Positions 1 through 5,275 of a stretch of 5,275 nt of DNA are shown one piece after another. The notes under the pieces were generated by a model, which made no database searches, had not been told where the DNA came from, and saw only the letters and a list, made by a program, of their open reading frames with translations. The DNA comes from Wenzhouxiangella sp. (GTDB lineage Bacteria; Pseudomonadota; Gammaproteobacteria; Xanthomonadales; Wenzhouxiangellaceae). Position numbers and translations under genes: made by a program. Within the stretch, counting starts at the first letter, position 1; each line of letters begins with the position of its first letter. Where the stretch lies: contig JAASTB010000172.1 of assembly GCA_021767625.1 (NCBI GenBank), forward strand, positions 1-5,275. Reading direction: 5' to 3'.

Positions 1-800
1 CCGTTGACCAGGACGGGCAGCCCCGCCTGCAGGAACGAGGCGATTCGAAAAGGCTGCGCCAGCTCGCGTTCGAAGTTCGTTTCGGACAGTTCGACGCCCA
101 GATGCGCCCGCTGTCCGAGAAAATCCTGCCACTCGCGCCAAGAAGCCAGCCCGTGCTCGATCGCTTCGGCCCCGATTTCGGCCGAGCCGAAATGGTGCAG
201 CTCGGCGCGCCCGCGCTGCTCGGGGGCGATGAGTCCGGTCAGCCAGCCGGCCGATTCTCGCCATGGCCAGTCCTGGCCGCCGGTGACGAGTATCAGCGGT
301 GAACCGTGATCACTGCGAGCGTGCTTCGGCGAAGCGACCGCCAGGGGCACTTCGGCGATCGGGACGTTGGCGCGCAGGTCCTCGCCGGCGGCGAGCAGCC
401 AGGCGGCCAGCAGCGTCCGTTGTCGGGCGTTTCCCACCAGGAGCAGGTCGGCCCGGGACAGGGCACGGGTATAGCGCCGGATGAATGCCGCCGTGGCCAT
501 CGGGTCGACGAAGTGCTCTTCCAGCGGACGCGGCGCGATGCAGTCGACGACGACCGATGGGCAGGCTTTCGCCGGCAGGTGCTCGGCCAGCTGCCAGTAG
601 CCGAGCAGCACGGCGTCCGGTTTTGCCCCCTCGATGCGACGCGCCATCTCTTGGGGCGTCCACTGCGTCTGGTCGTGCTGGACGACCTCGTGGCCGGCGC
701 GGCCCAGCGCCCCCGAGAGCATGGCCGCACGCAGTTGATTGCCTGTGGCCACCTTGTCCGCATTCAGGGGCGGCTCGAGAGTCAGGTAGAGGATCCGCAT
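1..800 (-). CDS. Probable GT-B fold glycosyltransferase, 3' end cut by window edge
   Basis: The minus-strand frame from the ATG at 800 has no stop through 266 codons to the left edge. It starts MRILYLTLEPPLNADKVATG with a later GHEVV (36-40), the usual opening of GT-B sugar transferases (first Rossmann strand, then a Gly-rich turn). Mid-region features are VVVDCIAPRPLEE (83-95), ALSRADLLLVGNARQR (113-128) and PIAEVPLAV (147-155), the end of an N-terminal domain. LILVTGGQDWPW (169-180) looks like the first strand of the second domain, and FRIASFLQAGLPVLVNG (251-267) matches the donor-binding stretch where many GT4-like enzymes have a conserved Arg, a Leu-x-x-Gly-Leu-Pro-Val core. From memory it resembles transferases with a 'VVVDLYDP...ADLFLCAS-RQR' pattern in surface-polysaccharide loci. 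Donor and acceptor cannot be told. It begins 7 bases after ptsI with no terminator between, so read-through is likely. Its ribosome site is weak. Other frames in this stretch are shadows. Confidence 0.75.
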   Translation of the reverse strand, partial: MRILYLTLEPPLNADKVATGNQLRAAMLSGALGRAGHEVVQHDQTQWTPQEMARRIEGAKPDAVLLGYWQLAEHLPAKACPSVVVDCIAPRPLEEHFVDPMATAAFIRRYTRALSRADLLLVGNARQRTLLAAWLLAAGEDLRANVPIAEVPLAVASPKHARSDHGSPLILVTGGQDWPWRESAGWLTGLIAPEQRGRAELHHFGSAEIGAEAIEHGLASWREWQDFLGQRAHLGVELSETNFERELAQPFRIASFLQAGLPVLVN

Positions 801-818
801 GGGGCTGTCAGGATCCGC
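790..818. repeat. Short direct repeat around the ptsI stop and glycosyltransferase start
   Basis: The nine bases AGGATCCGC occur at 790-798 and again at 810-818 on the plus strand, twenty bases apart. One copy spans the last ptsI codons and the other the first codons of the glycosyltransferase. The core is a GGATCC palindrome. The repeat is visible, but it may be chance; no function is claimed. Confidence 0.4.
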
Positions 819-2547
819 CCTTGTGTCGAAGTCTATCGAGCAACTCGTCGCCGCGCTGGTCGCCGCTGGAACGGAAGCGCTCCACGATTTCACGGCAGCG
901 TTTCGCGCTGGCTTCGATCAGGCTCTTCTTGACGGCCGCCACCCGAGCCGGCGGCATGCTGAAATGGGTAACGCCAAGGCCCAGCAGGAGCCGGGCGGTG
1001 CGTTCGTCGCCGGCCAGTTCGCCGCAGACGGTCACTTCCAGCTCATGGCGGCGGCCCGTATCGACGATGCGGTCCAGCAGTTCGACGATCGCCGGGTGCG
1101 CCGGGTCGTACAGGTAGCTGACCAGTTCGTCCTGGCGGTCGATGGCCAGGACATACTGGATCAGGTCGTTGGTGCCGATCGACAGGAAGTCCAGTTCGGT
1201 GGCCATGGCGTCGACGTTGAGCGCCGCCGCGGGCGTTTCGATCATGCCCCCGACCGGCAGCTCGGGGTCGATGTTCAGCCCCTCGCCGCGCAGCTGTTCG
1301 CGGCACTCGGCGATGAGCTGGCGGGCCTGGGCGATCTCCTCGACGTTGGTGAGCATGGGCAGCAGGATGCGCACCGGGCCTTCGGTCGAGGCGCGAAGGA
1401 TGGCGCGCAGCTGGTCCCGGAACAGGTCGGTGACCGACAGCGACAGGCGCAATCCGCGCAAGCCCAGGGCCGGGTTGGGGCCGCGTGTGAGCGAGAGCGA
1501 ATCGGGCAGTTTGTCGCCGCCGGCGTCGAGGGTTCGGATCGTCACCGGCTTGCCGCCCATCGCTCGAATGGCGTTGCGGTAGGCGCGATACTGGGACTGC
1601 TCGTCGGGTATGCGTTCGTCGAGGAACAGGTATTCGGTCCGCATCAGCCCGATGCCGTCCACGCCGGCGTCCATGCAGCGTTCGAATTCGATCGGCAGCT
1701 CGGCGTTGCCGTGAATCCGGAAATGCTTGCCGTCGCCGGTGCGCGACGGTCGGCCGATGAAGCGTTTGAGTTCGCTGCGGTGGCGCTGGCTTGCCGACTG
1801 CTTTTCGGCATAGTGGCGCTGCAGGTTGTCGTCGGGGTTGACCAGTACGGCGCCGTAGTGGCCGTCGAGTACCACCGATTCGCCTTCTGTCAGCAGGTCC
1901 AGGGCGTGATGTGCGCCCACGACCATGGGAATCTCGAGGCTTCGCGCCAGGATGGCGGTGTGCGACCATGGACCGCCGTGTTCGGTTACCAGGCCAGCCA
2001 CCCGGCGCTGGCTGAGGATGGTCAGGTCCGCCGGCGTCAACTCCGCGGCGATCAGGACGGTGTCGTCGAGACGATGCGGCACCTGGGTACTGAAAAGGGC
2101 CGAGGGCTGGTCGGCGAGTTCGCGCTGGATCAGGCTGACGACCTGCTCGAGGTCTTCGCGCCTGAGGGCGAGGTATTCGTCGTCGAGCCGCCTGAACTCC
2201 TCCTGCAACCGGTCGGCCTGCTGCGCGAGCGCCCACTCGGCGTTGATGCGGTTCTCGCGGATGCGGTCGCAGGCCGATTCGACCAGCATCGGATCCTGCA
2301 GGATCAGGCGGTGGGCCTCGAGCAATTCGCGTGCGGTCTCGCCGCCCGACTCGCCGACGCGGTCGAGCACGCCCGACAGAAAGTCGTCGCCGCGCTTGAC
2401 GGCGCGGCGCACCCGCTCGACCTCGGCTTCCACGGCGTCGGCTTCCAGGTGGTACTCGGGCAGGGCCAGTTCGCCCGGCGTGAGCCGGTGGACCTTGCCC
2501 AGCGCAATGCCCGCGGTGACGCCGATGCCGGTCAGGGTCAGACTCAT
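808..2547 (-). CDS. ptsI: PTS Enzyme I (phosphoenolpyruvate-protein phosphotransferase)
   Basis: Cytoplasmic enzyme that starts the PTS cascade by taking phosphate from phosphoenolpyruvate and donating it to HPr. The 579 residues compare with 575 in E. coli. The N-terminal HPr-binding helical part is followed by the phosphohistidine domain with GGPWSHTAI (active His196). The C-terminal PEP-binding barrel has GLMRTEYLF (Arg303), TIRTLDAGGDK (Arg338), NPALGLRGLR, GGMIETPAA (Glu437), SIGTNDLIQY (Asn460/Asp461) and VCGELAGDE (catalytic Cys508). All residues known to be essential in E. coli EI have counterparts. There is no N-terminal GAF domain, so it is the PtsI type and not the nitrogen-type PtsP. 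The short C-terminal tail after about residue 558 is hydrophilic and shows no recognisable domain. The ATG at 2547 overlaps the ptsH stop (ATGA); the frame remains open up to 3054, but that stretch is the shadow of ptsH and the EIIA gene. Confidence 0.98.
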   Translation of the reverse strand: MSLTLTGIGVTAGIALGKVHRLTPGELALPEYHLEADAVEAEVERVRRAVKRGDDFLSGVLDRVGESGGETARELLEAHRLILQDPMLVESACDRIRENRINAEWALAQQADRLQEEFRRLDDEYLALRREDLEQVVSLIQRELADQPSALFSTQVPHRLDDTVLIAAELTPADLTILSQRRVAGLVTEHGGPWSHTAILARSLEIPMVVGAHHALDLLTEGESVVLDGHYGAVLVNPDDNLQRHYAEKQSASQRHRSELKRFIGRPSRTGDGKHFRIHGNAELPIEFERCMDAGVDGIGLMRTEYLFLDERIPDEQSQYRAYRNAIRAMGGKPVTIRTLDAGGDKLPDSLSLTRGPNPALGLRGLRLSLSVTDLFRDQLRAILRASTEGPVRILLPMLTNVEEIAQARQLIAECREQLRGEGLNIDPELPVGGMIETPAAALNVDAMATELDFLSIGTNDLIQYVLAIDRQDELVSYLYDPAHPAIVELLDRIVDTGRRHELEVTVCGELAGDERTARLLLGLGVTHFSMPPARVAAVKKSLIEASAKRCREIVERFRSSGDQRGDELLDRLRHKGGS

Positions 2548-2813
2548 TCGCCTTCTCCGAAACGGTCGGCGATCAGGCCGGTGACGGCCTCGGCGGCCTC
2601 GTTTTCGTCGGGGCCGTCGACTTCCAGCGTCAGTCGGCTGCCGCAGGGGGCTGCCAGCAGCAGCACGCCCATGATGGACTTGGCGTTGACTCGTTTGCCG
2701 CGATGACTCAGCCAGACCTGGCTGTCGAATCTCGACGCCGTCTGCACCAGCTTGCTCGCCGCCCGGGCGTGCAGGCCGAGCCGGTTGATCAGTTCGAGCT
2801 CGACTTCCTTCAT
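2544..2813 (-). CDS. ptsH: HPr phosphocarrier protein
   Basis: Phosphocarrier that takes phosphate from Enzyme I on His15 and passes it to EIIA proteins. The 89-residue product has canonical numbering: INRLGLHARAA carries His15 and Arg17, and NAKSIMGVLLLA carries the regulatory Ser46 with the hydrophobic Ile47/Met48 next to it, the patch HPrK recognises in known homologues. Both phosphorylation sites are thus present, matching the HPrK gene in the same operon. The ATG at 2813 overlaps the EIIA stop (ATGA). The best ribosome-site candidate, AAGGGA at 2824-2829, is ten bases upstream and mediocre. Whether this is called HPr or NPr is a matter of naming: there is no second HPr in the window, and with both sugar-type Enzyme I and EIIA-Ntr in the operon it probably serves both. 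Confidence 0.97.
   Translation of the reverse strand: MKEVELELINRLGLHARAASKLVQTASRFDSQVWLSHRGKRVNAKSIMGVLLLAAPCGSRLTLEVDGPDENEAAEAVTGLIADRFGEGE
2551..2558 (-). promoter_or_regulatory. Strong Shine-Dalgarno of ptsI
   Basis: The minus strand reads GGAGAAGG just before the ptsI ATG at 2547; the GGAG part is seven bases from the start codon. It is the best ribosome site in the window and lies inside the last codons of ptsH. It fixes the ptsI start and suggests ptsI can recruit ribosomes on its own as well as by overlap coupling. Confidence 0.7.
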
Positions 2814-3187
2814 GGCCGCACGATCCCTTGCGACCCGCCGTCGGCGGCCAGTTCGGCCAGTTCGGCCGGCGGCTTGTCGGCGTGGTTGATCGCCTTGAGG
2901 AGCATCGGCAGGTTGAGCCCCGAAACCACCGGAATGCCGCGCTCTTCGGCGGCCCGGTTGGCGAGGTTGTGCGGGGTGGCGCCGGGCAGGTCGGTGAGCA
3001 CCACGGCACCCTGGGCATCGGCGCCGGTGGCCACGGCGATGCGCAGGGCCGCAAGCGTTTCCTCCACGTCGGCGCGGTAGCTCACGGCCACGGTCGTCAA
3101 CTCGACCGGCCGGTCGAGGATGTTCTCGGCCTCGCGCCGGACGGCTTCACCCAGGGCGTCGTGGGTCACGAGGATGATGCCCGTCAC
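2810..3187 (-). CDS. Mannose-family PTS EIIA protein, stand-alone
   Basis: Small soluble PTS phosphoacceptor of the mannose/sorbose EIIA family (125 residues). The start MTGIILVTHD places the phosphorylatable histidine at residue 9 (His10 in E. coli IIA-Man). TDLPGATPHNLA (65-76), with Asp66 near the active site, and the SGLNLPMLLKAI helix (89-100) are family hallmarks. The start is GTG at 3187, overlapping the rapZ TGA as GTGA; a GGGAG eight bases upstream (3196-3200) supports it, and it gives the expected N-terminus directly before the histidine strand. In E. coli the equivalent domain is fused to EIIB and works with membrane EIIC/EIID; here it stands alone with no permease gene visible. 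By analogy with similar proteobacterial operons it probably accepts phosphate from HPr and has a regulatory output, but the target is not shown by the sequence. The gene sits between rapZ and ptsH. Confidence 0.95.
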   Translation of the reverse strand: MTGIILVTHDALGEAVRREAENILDRPVELTTVAVSYRADVEETLAALRIAVATGADAQGAVVLTDLPGATPHNLANRAAEERGIPVVSGLNLPMLLKAINHADKPPAELAELAADGGSQGIVRP

Positions 3188-4044
3188 TGCTCCAGCTCCC
3201 GGTGGCTGACGAGGACCCGCACGCCCGCCTCGCGCAGCTCGCGCGCGATGCGGTCGACGATGTAGACCGAGCGATGCTGGCCGCCGGTGCAGCCGATGGC
3301 CACGGTAACCAGGCTGCGCTGGTCTTCGGCCAGTGCCGGCAGCCAGCGCCGCACGAAGGTCAGGATGTCGCCGCAGAACTCGTCGACGATGGGGTGCGAC
3401 TCCAGGTATTCGCGCACCTGTTCCTCCAGACCGGTGTGGGCGCGAAGGCCCGGCTGCCAGTGCGGGTTGGGCAGGCAGCGCGCGTCGAAGACCATGTCCA
3501 CGTCGCGCGGCACGCCCTTCTTGAAGGCGAAGGATTCGAGCACCAGCGATTGGACGGATTCGTTCTCGGTCACGCCGATGGCGCGCCAGACCTGGCGCCG
3601 GAGCTGGTGGATGTTGCTCTCGGAGGTGTCGATGATCCAGTCGGCCTTTTCGCGGATCGGCTCGAGCAGCTTGCGCTCGGCGGCAATGGCCGTCTCCACG
3701 CCGCCGAGATCGCTCAAGGGGTGGCGGCGGCGCGTCTCGCTGAAGCGGCGCACCAGGACCTTCTCGTCGGTGTCCAGGAACAGCAGCTGGAAGGGACGGT
3801 CGCCGGGCAGCGAATCGAGCAGTTCGGGCGTCCTCTCGAGGCCCTCCGGGCCGCTGCGGGCGTCGATGCCGATGGCCACGCGCGGATAGCGCTCGGGCTG
3901 GCTGCGCACCTCGCGCGCGAGTTCCGGCAGCAGGCCGCCGGGCAGGTTGTCCACGCAGTAGTAGCCGAGATCTTCGAGGGCGTGCAGGGCGACGGTCTTG
4001 CCGCTGCCCGACAGTCCGGAAATGATGATCAGCGGGCTGGTCAT
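3184..4044 (-). CDS. rapZ: RapZ family nucleotide-binding protein (YvcJ/YhbJ family)
   Basis: RapZ in E. coli senses glucosamine-6-phosphate and brings the small RNA GlmZ to RNase E; elsewhere the family's role is less defined. The product is 286 residues (E. coli 284). The N-terminal kinase-like domain has the P-loop GLSGSGKT (10-17), LEDLGYYCVDNLP (23-35) and GIDAR (59-63). The C-terminal domain has SFAFKKGVPRDVDMVFDAR (171-189), LPNPHW (191-196) and GCTGGQHRSV (251-260), which matches the region around E. coli Cys247/His252/Arg253 linked to GlcN6P sensing. The protein ends SHRELEQ: compared with my recollection of the E. coli sequence, the basic residues Lys270, Lys281, Arg282 and Lys283 used for RNA binding have no counterpart. 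The ATG at 4044 overlaps the hprK stop (ATGA); no good Shine-Dalgarno precedes it, so coupling is likely. An open frame up to 4371 is only the shadow of hprK. Confidence 0.96.
   Translation of the reverse strand: MTSPLIIISGLSGSGKTVALHALEDLGYYCVDNLPGGLLPELAREVRSQPERYPRVAIGIDARSGPEGLERTPELLDSLPGDRPFQLLFLDTDEKVLVRRFSETRRRHPLSDLGGVETAIAAERKLLEPIREKADWIIDTSESNIHQLRRQVWRAIGVTENESVQSLVLESFAFKKGVPRDVDMVFDARCLPNPHWQPGLRAHTGLEEQVREYLESHPIVDEFCGDILTFVRRWLPALAEDQRSLVTVAIGCTGGQHRSVYIVDRIARELREAGVRVLVSHRELEQ
3196..3200 (-). promoter_or_regulatory. Ribosome binding site of the Man-type EIIA gene
   Basis: The minus strand reads GGGAG, eight bases before the GTG at 3187. It lies inside the rapZ coding end and supports the non-ATG start. 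A second GGAG at 3190-3193 is only two bases from the start codon and too close to serve well. Confidence 0.6.
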
Positions 4045-4982
4045 TGCTTGTCGGCGAGCAGGCGGCCGTGACGTTCGACGAATTCCGCCGCGGCGTCGAA
4101 GCCCTTCATCCTGAGCATGAAATCGCGCACCGCGGCTTCGGCGATCACCGCCATATTGCGCCCGGCCAGAACGGGCAGGTTGATCTGGGGAATCTTGAGA
4201 TCGAGCAATTCGCGCTGGGTGTCGTCGCCCTGGAGGCGATCGGCCTCGGTCTCGTCGGGCCGGGGCAGGTGAAGGTGAATGATCAGTCGCAGGTACTTGC
4301 TCGCCTTGATCGCGGCATCCCCGAACATGCGACGGATGTTGAGAATACCCAGGCCGCGGACCTCGAGGCATTCCTTGAGAACCGGTGGGCAGGAGCCCTC
4401 GATGATGTCGGGGGTCAGCTGCGTGAATTCGGGTGCGTCATCGGCGATCAGGCGATGGCCGCGGGTCAGGAGCTCCAGCGCCAGTTCGCTCTTGCCGGTG
4501 CCCGATTCCCCGGTGATCAGCACGCCGATGGTGAAGATCTCCATGAACACGCCGTGCAGCGTTTCTCGGGCGGCCAGCCGGCGCGAGATCTGGTACTCGA
4601 GGAAATTGACCAGTTCCCAGTCGTTCTGGCTGGAAGTCAGCAGGGGCGTGTCGTTCTCGCGCGCCAGCTTGGCCAGGTCGTCGGCCACTTCCAGGCCGTT
4701 GGCCACGATGATGGCGGCCGGCTGGTCGTCCATGATGCGCGCCAGCGTCTCCCAGCGCGTCCTCGAGTCCAGGCCCTCGAGCCAGTCGAACTCCTCGCGG
4801 CCGATGACCTGGATCCGGGTGGAATGAATCGGTGTCAGGAAGCCGACCAGGGAGGGGCGCGAGTGGAAGCCCGTCGGTTCGAGTTCGCGCTTGCGGGCTT
4901 CCGATTTTCCGCAGACCCAGCGCAGGTCGAGGCGGTCGGAGAACTGCTCGTAGAGTTCGGCCGGCGTGACGCGCTGGGTCAT
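4041..4982 (-). CDS. hprK: HPr kinase/phosphorylase
   Basis: Bifunctional cytoplasmic enzyme that phosphorylates HPr on Ser46 and removes that phosphate again, tuning PTS flow. The 313-residue product matches the family length of about 310-320. The N-terminal domain (about residues 1-130) is followed by the catalytic domain. That contains the His143 region (LHGVFMEI), the P-loop GESGTGKS (158-165), the RGHRLIADD motif with Asp181/Asp182, the HPrK signature EVRGLGILNI (207-216) and the C-terminal loop LPVLAGRNMA (269-278). The loop reads LAGRN where many homologues have RPGRN, a mild variation. The ATG at 4982 is chosen because it overlaps the ptsN stop as ATGA and gives a normal N-terminus; the frame stays open further upstream, but that would run deep into ptsN. 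The ribosome site is weak (CAGGCGCA before ATG), so translation probably depends on coupling to ptsN. Its substrate HPr is encoded two genes downstream and has Ser46. Confidence 0.97.
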   Translation of the reverse strand: MTQRVTPAELYEQFSDRLDLRWVCGKSEARKRELEPTGFHSRPSLVGFLTPIHSTRIQVIGREEFDWLEGLDSRTRWETLARIMDDQPAAIIVANGLEVADDLAKLARENDTPLLTSSQNDWELVNFLEYQISRRLAARETLHGVFMEIFTIGVLITGESGTGKSELALELLTRGHRLIADDAPEFTQLTPDIIEGSCPPVLKECLEVRGLGILNIRRMFGDAAIKASKYLRLIIHLHLPRPDETEADRLQGDDTQRELLDLKIPQINLPVLAGRNMAVIAEAAVRDFMLRMKGFDAAAEFVERHGRLLADKQ

Positions 4983-5275
4983 TGCGCCTGGGCGTCGGCC
5001 GGACTGGCCGACAGCAAGCGCAGCAGCTCGTCGGGATCGTCGATGGTGCGCAGCGCATCGCGCTGCGACTCGCGGCCGAGTCGTTCGGCCATTTCGGCGA
5101 GCAGCCGCAGGTGGGTGTCCGTGCACTGCCCGGGCACGGCCAGGGCGAAGAACAGGTCGACCTTTTCGTGATCGGGCGCGTCGAAATCGATCGGGCGCTT
5201 GAGACGGATCATGGCGCCGGATACCTCGGCCTGGCTGTCGACGCGGCCGTGCGGGATGGCCACGCCGTGTCCCAG
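4979..5275 (-). CDS. ptsN: EIIA-Ntr (nitrogen-related PTS EIIA), 3' part only
   Basis: Soluble regulatory phosphoacceptor of the nitrogen PTS; in its family it receives phosphate from an HPr-type protein and controls targets such as potassium transport rather than moving sugar. The gene runs off the right edge. The last 98 residues and the TGA stop (4981-4979) are visible, against about 150-163 in the family, so roughly the first 60 residues are outside the window. The fragment opens with LGHGVAIPHGR, the family's active-site motif; its phosphorylatable histidine is visible residue 9 (His73 in E. coli PtsN). Then come the typical PIDFDAPDHEKVDLFFAL core and a THLRLLAEMAERL helix. From the active histidine to the C-terminus there are 89 residues, close to E. 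coli's 90, so the end looks complete. A frame start at the GTG at 5263 would cut through the active site and is not the true start. The stop overlaps the hprK start by 4 bases. Confidence 0.95.
   Translation of the reverse strand: MGHGVAIPHGRVDSQAEVSGAMIRLKRPIDFDAPDHEKVDLFFALAVPGQCTDTHLRLLAEMAERLGRESQRDALRTIDDPDELLRLLSASPADAQAQ

Noticed and set aside
293..763. Minus-strand 156-codon frame and plus-strand frames within 4-932
   Set aside because: The minus-strand frame open from 800 to the left edge has GT-B motifs and a sensible start; the others are Arg/Ser/Pro-rich shadows of it.
1..800. First impression of a universal stress protein
   Set aside because: Direct translation of the open frame shows MRILYL...GHEV and FRIASFLQAGLPVL, which fit a GT-B glycosyltransferase, and no UspA ATP-binding motif is present.
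801..820. Possible terminator between ptsI and the glycosyltransferase
   Set aside because: Only 7 bases separate the genes; GGATCC is a palindrome but too short for a hairpin, and no T-run follows.
799..2706. Plus-strand open frame of 635 codons opposite ptsI and ptsH
   Set aside because: It is antisense to a complete, motif-perfect Enzyme I and shows no recognisable domain. Long antisense frames are common in GC-rich DNA because of codon bias on the coding strand.
2548..3054. Upstream extension of the Enzyme I frame, which might suggest an EIIA-HPr-EI fusion
   Set aside because: The extension reads ptsH and the EIIA gene in the wrong frame. Both are intact in their own frame with their own starts and stops, and ptsI has its own ATG and strong Shine-Dalgarno at 2547.
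4045..4371. Longer rapZ with about 109 extra N-terminal residues
   Set aside because: The extra part is low-complexity Arg/Pro-rich shadow of hprK; the family starts right before the P-loop, as the ATG at 4044 does.
4983..5126. Longer hprK starting at 5126
   Set aside because: The extra 48 residues are a shadow of ptsN; the ATG at 4982 gives the family length and overlaps the ptsN stop.
3202..5171. Plus-strand open frames opposite rapZ (3202-4071) and hprK/ptsN (4044-5171)
   Set aside because: They mirror strong minus-strand genes, have compositions typical of antisense shadows and no known motifs.

Overview
The window is a densely packed, GC-rich (clearly above 60% by eye), wholly minus-strand stretch of proteobacterial chromosome. 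It carries a compact regulatory phosphotransferase (PTS) operon followed by a glycosyltransferase gene. The gene order ptsN-hprK-rapZ-(EIIA-Man)-ptsH-ptsI is the arrangement known from GC-rich Gammaproteobacteria (Chromatiales- or Xanthomonadales-like lineages). In Betaproteobacteria the ptsN-hprK part and the ptsH-ptsI part are usually apart. I cannot name a genus from sequence alone.

Layout in the direction of transcription, from high to low coordinates: the 3' part of ptsN (EIIA-Ntr) enters at the right edge (5275-4979). It is followed by hprK (4982-4041), rapZ (4044-3184), a mannose-type EIIA (3187-2810), ptsH/HPr (2813-2544) and ptsI/Enzyme I (2547-808). Every one of these five junctions is a 4-base stop/start overlap (ATGA four times, GTGA once), which points to one polycistronic, translationally coupled unit. 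Seven bases after the ptsI stop, a further minus-strand frame begins at 800 and stays open to the left edge. I read it as a truncated GT-B-type glycosyltransferase. There is no gap above 7 bases between genes, so no room for a terminator, RNA gene or ordinary intergenic promoter.

How the genes work together: Enzyme I takes phosphate from phosphoenolpyruvate and passes it to His15 of HPr, which can hand it to two soluble EIIA proteins, EIIA-Ntr and the Man-type EIIA. HPr kinase/phosphorylase can add or remove a second phosphate at HPr Ser46 and so tune this flow. No sugar permease (EIIB/EIIC) is encoded here, so the visible pathway looks regulatory rather than transporting. RapZ, an amino-sugar (GlcN6P) sensor in E. 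coli, sits in the middle of the operon, but here it lacks the C-terminal basic residues that E. coli RapZ uses to bind small RNAs. All key catalytic residues I checked in Enzyme I, HPr, HPrK and both EIIAs are intact. The window is mostly a known system; the least familiar parts are the glycosyltransferase attached to its end and the RapZ tail.
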